Shown here piece after piece: positions 61,721 to 64,000 of a stretch of 64,000 bases of DNA. Numbering within the stretch: the first letter of the stretch is position 1; each line of letters begins with the position of its first letter. The stretch spans positions 248,001-312,000 of the forward strand of contig CAVUKI010000009.1 in the NCBI GenBank assembly GCA_963741995.1. Reading direction: 5' to 3'. Position numbers and translations under genes: made by a program. The notes beneath the pieces were generated by a model. The model saw nothing but the letters and a program-made list of their open reading frames with translations. It was not told the DNA's origin and searched no databases. The stretch comes from Bog-473 sp963741995. GTDB lineage: Bacteria > Actinomycetota > Acidimicrobiia > Acidimicrobiales > RAAP-2.

Positions 61721-62193
61721 CCCGCTTCGGCGTCCTGGCGTTTGCCATCGCCGGCATCGCGGTGGTGGCGGACCGGATCACCACGTCGCTGGCCATGGAC
61801 CATCTCCATGACGTGCGCCACGTCTGGGGGCCGTTCGGCTTGGCTCTCACCTACAACTCAGGGTTTGCCTTCAGCCTCTTCAGCGGAAGGGGATTCCTGG
61901 TGACGGTGGTCTTGTGCATCGGCGTCGTGGTCTTGGCCTTCGTCGTGGCGCAGGTCCGCACCCTGGCCCTCGCGGTGGGCTCGGGTCTCGTCCTCGGGGG
62001 CGCTCTCGGCAACTTGAGCGAGCGAATCGTCGGCGGCCCCGCCGGGCAGGTACCCGACTTCATCACGCTGCGCTACTGGCCGACCTTCAACCTCGCCGAC
62101 GCCTGCGTGACCCTCGGCGTGATCATCATCATCGTGGCCCTGGTCTTCAGTGGCCGGGCCCAGGTCCGGCCGAAGGTCGAGGAGACTGCGTGA
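61690..62193 (+). CDS. lspA: Signal peptidase II (lipoprotein signal peptidase)
   Basis: A 167-residue membrane protease with four helices. Conserved parts are LALTYNSGFAFSLF, GGALGNLSERIV, the catalytic Asp in GQVPDFI and the second in FNLADACVTLGV. It cleaves lipoprotein signal peptides. GTG 61690 lies inside the end of the preceding gene; in-frame similarity starts at about RFGVLAFAIAGIAVVADR. Its stop overlaps the next GTG by four bases. Confidence 0.92.
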   Translation: MQERRAVAALTRFGVLAFAIAGIAVVADRITTSLAMDHLHDVRHVWGPFGLALTYNSGFAFSLFSGRGFLVTVVLCIGVVVLAFVVAQVRTLALAVGSGLVLGGALGNLSERIVGGPAGQVPDFITLRYWPTFNLADACVTLGVIIIIVALVFSGRAQVRPKVEETA

Positions 62194-63161
62194 CCGGCGA
62201 TACCGACCCGAGCCCGGGGGCTGCGGTGGCAGGTGGTGACGAGACCATCTCGACGGAGGTCCCGGCGTTGTTGGCAGGAGTCCGGGCGGATCGCGGCGTG
62301 GCCATGGTGGCGGACGTCTCCCGCGCCGCCGCAACGCACCTGATCGCGGAAGGCCGGGTCCTGGTCGACGGATCCCCGGTCTCAGTGGGCCGGGAGCTGC
62401 TCCGCCAGGGGGTCACCCTCACCATCGTGCTCCCGGCGGTCATCGATGCAGGCGTGATCCCCGATCCCGACGTACGCTTCGAGGTGGTCTTCGCAGACGA
62501 GGTGCTGGCCGTTGTCGACAAGCCGGCGGGCCTGGTGGTGCATCCGGGCGCCGGTCACGACGAAGGGACTCTCGTCGGTGGGCTCCTGGCCCGCTTCCCC
62601 GACCTGGCCGAACTGGTGGCCTCGGGGGTGTGTCCATCCGACCGACCGGGGATCGTGCATCGGCTCGACAAGGGCACGTCGGGCCTCCTCGCCGTGGCCC
62701 GGACCGAGGACGCCTACCGGGCGCTGGTTGCTCAGTTGGCGACCAGGACCATGGAGCGCCGCTACATCGCCCTCGTGGCCGGAGATGTGCCCGATGACCG
62801 AGGCGAGGTGGAGGCCCCCATCGGGCGTTCGTCCCGCACTCCGACGAAGATGGCGATCACCGCCTCCGGGAAGCCGGCCCGCACCGGCTATACGGTGCTT
62901 GAGCGGCGACCCGGGGAGAGTCCGACGACCCTCCTCGAGCTGGCGCTCCAGAGTGGGAGGACGCATCAGATACGGGTGCACATGGCGGCCATCGGGCATC
63001 CCGTGGTGGGGGACGCCCGTTACGGCAAGCCGGACAAGCGCCTCGGCTCGGGGCGTTTCTTTCTGCACGCCTGCAAGCTCGCCTTGGCGCACCCGGTCAC
63101 GGGCGCCCGCACTGAGTTCACGTCGCCGCTGCCCGAGGACCTCCAGGCGTACCTGGGGTAG
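62190..63161 (+). CDS. rluD: RluD-type 23S rRNA pseudouridine synthase
   Basis: A 323-residue protein: S4 domain (GVAMVADVSRAAATHLIAEGRVLVDG), then the synthase domain with VVDKPAGLVVHPG, the catalytic motif HRLDKGTSGLLAVAR (Asp), and LELALQSGRTHQIRVHMAAIGHPVVGD. The usual lspA-rluD pairing supports the identity. It modifies helix 69 region uridines of 23S rRNA; exact sites are not provable. Confidence 0.92.
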   Translation: MTGDTDPSPGAAVAGGDETISTEVPALLAGVRADRGVAMVADVSRAAATHLIAEGRVLVDGSPVSVGRELLRQGVTLTIVLPAVIDAGVIPDPDVRFEVVFADEVLAVVDKPAGLVVHPGAGHDEGTLVGGLLARFPDLAELVASGVCPSDRPGIVHRLDKGTSGLLAVARTEDAYRALVAQLATRTMERRYIALVAGDVPDDRGEVEAPIGRSSRTPTKMAITASGKPARTGYTVLERRPGESPTTLLELALQSGRTHQIRVHMAAIGHPVVGDARYGKPDKRLGSGRFFLHACKLALAHPVTGARTEFTSPLPEDLQAYLG

Positions 63162-63188
63162 CGCCTGCGGCCACGGCCGGTCAAACAA

Positions 63189-63220
63189 AGACCCCCGAGT
63201 CCTTACGGGCTCGGGGGTCT
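63189..63220. terminator. Bidirectional terminator between rluD and the sigma factor gene
   Basis: AGACCCCCGAG (63189-63199) and CTCGGGGGTCT (63210-63220) form an 11-base perfect stem with a 10-base loop between convergent genes. Short A/T-containing flanks (CAAA before, CATT after) suit termination from both sides. Confidence 0.8.
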
Positions 63221-63260
63221 CATTGTGGGCCTTCGGGCGGGTGCCCTGGGCGGCGCTGGC

Positions 63261-64000
63261 TCAGGCCGCCTCGTGGATGCCGACCACGTCGGCATCGAAC
63301 GAGAGCGCAGCCAACGCCTCCTCCTCGGCCCGGCGCACCCGGCGGACGCCCACGCCGAGTCGCTCCGCCGTCGACTGCAACGAGGCCGGGGAGTCACCGT
63401 CGAAGCCAAAGCGCAGCCGGAGCACGTCCCGCTGCAGGCCGGGCAGGCGCTCCACCGCGTCACGGACCCGGTCGTAGACCATGGTCTGCTCGACATCCAG
63501 CACGAAGTCCGAATCGTCAGGAGCGACGAGCTCGCCCAACGTGGTGGATGACTCGAGTGCGGCGGGCTGGTCCAGGGATGCGGTCACGCGGGCCACATCC
63601 TCGAGGTTCTCACGCTCGTCGGCCGTCATCCCTGTTGCCTCGTCCAGCTCGGCCACCGTGGGTGCCCGGCCCAGGGTGCTGGCCAGCTCGGACTTCGTCA
63701 ACTCGAGACGCTGGATGTGCTCGCCGACTTCCAGCGGGATGCGGATGGTGCGCCCATGCTGCTGGACGGCGCGCTGCAGGGCCTGGCGGATCCACCACGT
63801 GGCGTAGGTGGAGAACCGGAAGCCGCGCTCCCAGTCGAACTTGTCGACGGCCCGCATCAGCCCGAACGTGCCCTCCTGGACCAGATCGGCCATGTCGACA
63901 CCCCGGTCCTGGTACCGCCGGGCCCAGTGCACCACCAGCCGCAGGTTGGCGGCCACCATCTGCTTCCGTGCAGCATCATCTCCGGCCACGACACGCTTGG
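63261..64000 (-). CDS. Sigma-70 family RNA polymerase sigma factor, cut by the right window edge
   Basis: The C-terminal 246 or so residues of a group 1/2 sigma factor. Region 2 reads NLRLVVHWARRYQDRGVDMADLVQEGTFGLMRAVDKFDWERGFRFSTYATWWIRQA; region 3 LELTKSELASTLGRAPTVAELDEATGM; region 4 ends LGVGVRRVRRAEEEALAAL. The N-terminus lies beyond the window. Region 4's helix-turn-helix is somewhat divergent (SLQSTAERLGVGVRRVR). Likely a principal-like or HrdB-type alternative factor. Confidence 0.9.
   Translation of the reverse strand, partial: KRVVAGDDAARKQMVAANLRLVVHWARRYQDRGVDMADLVQEGTFGLMRAVDKFDWERGFRFSTYATWWIRQALQRAVQQHGRTIRIPLEVGEHIQRLELTKSELASTLGRAPTVAELDEATGMTADERENLEDVARVTASLDQPAALESSTTLGELVAPDDSDFVLDVEQTMVYDRVRDAVERLPGLQRDVLRLRFGFDGDSPASLQSTAERLGVGVRRVRRAEEEALAALSFDADVVGIHEAA

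Overview
The window is about 64 kb of high-GC DNA, densely packed with genes, many starting at GTG and joined by 4-base ATGA or GTGA overlaps. It reads as chromosome of a high-GC actinobacterium. Supporting signs are a SepF/DivIVA-type division cluster, a likely mycothiol-linked DsbA-fold oxidoreductase, ergothioneine genes, an FDOR/PPOX oxidoreductase, an MptB-like mannosyltransferase and DUF3040. The mraZ-to-lspA layout, with an HNH nuclease and a lipoate-ligase-like gene just upstream, suggests the Acidimicrobiia. That placement is an inference and there is no 16S rRNA gene here. I saw no tRNA, rRNA, CRISPR array or insertion sequence.

Region 1 (1-8600): two ABC-2 permeases (one cut by the window edge), a TrmO-like gene and a decayed sulfatase fragment. 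A tightly coupled leftward set follows (SRPBCC, M20 peptidase, SDR, DsbA-like), then DUF2237, a nitroreductase and a nitronate monooxygenase. Region 2 (8600-17400): a phosphotransferase-like gene and a P450 converge on an ArsR-type regulator. The regulator has a textbook promoter and palindromic operator, and a second promoter-like pair points the other way over the same operator. Rightward lie a small ORF with three strong hairpins, a sulfatase, two SDRs, an EthD-like protein, a SnoaL-like protein and a PPOX/FDOR protein, which looks like a regulated catabolic gene set. Region 3 (17400-23300): an MptB-like GT-C enzyme, a UDP-sulfoquinovose synthase (SqdB) and a YfhO-type membrane protein, a cell-surface glycan or sulfolipid module.

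Region 4 (23300-41200): ergothioneine genes egtD and egtB, a PadR-controlled ABC exporter, an SDR, a second nitronate monooxygenase, an MFS exporter with a fused winged-helix tail, a BadF-type sugar kinase divergent from a GH4 glycosidase, DUF2254, CapA-like, low-molecular-weight phosphatase, acyl-CoA synthetase, LapA-like and DUF3040 genes. Region 5 (41300-64000): ROK kinase, HNH nuclease and lipoate-ligase-like gene lead into the division and cell wall cluster mraZ-rsmH-ftsL-ftsI-murE-mraY-ftsW-murG-murC-murB-ftsQ-ftsZ-yggS-sepF-yggT-divIVA. It continues into dksA-like, lspA and rluD, and ends at a terminator facing a sigma-70 gene cut by the right edge. murF and murD are absent from the cluster; a 50-codon ORF sits exactly where murD usually lies.

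At least five genes carry a single-base frameshift (sulfatase relic, phosphotransferase, egtB, DUF2254, murC), and the lipoate-ligase-like gene may be a sixth. Because murC is essential, some or all of these are probably base-calling errors in the assembly, so frameshifted genes should not be taken as pseudogenes without checking.
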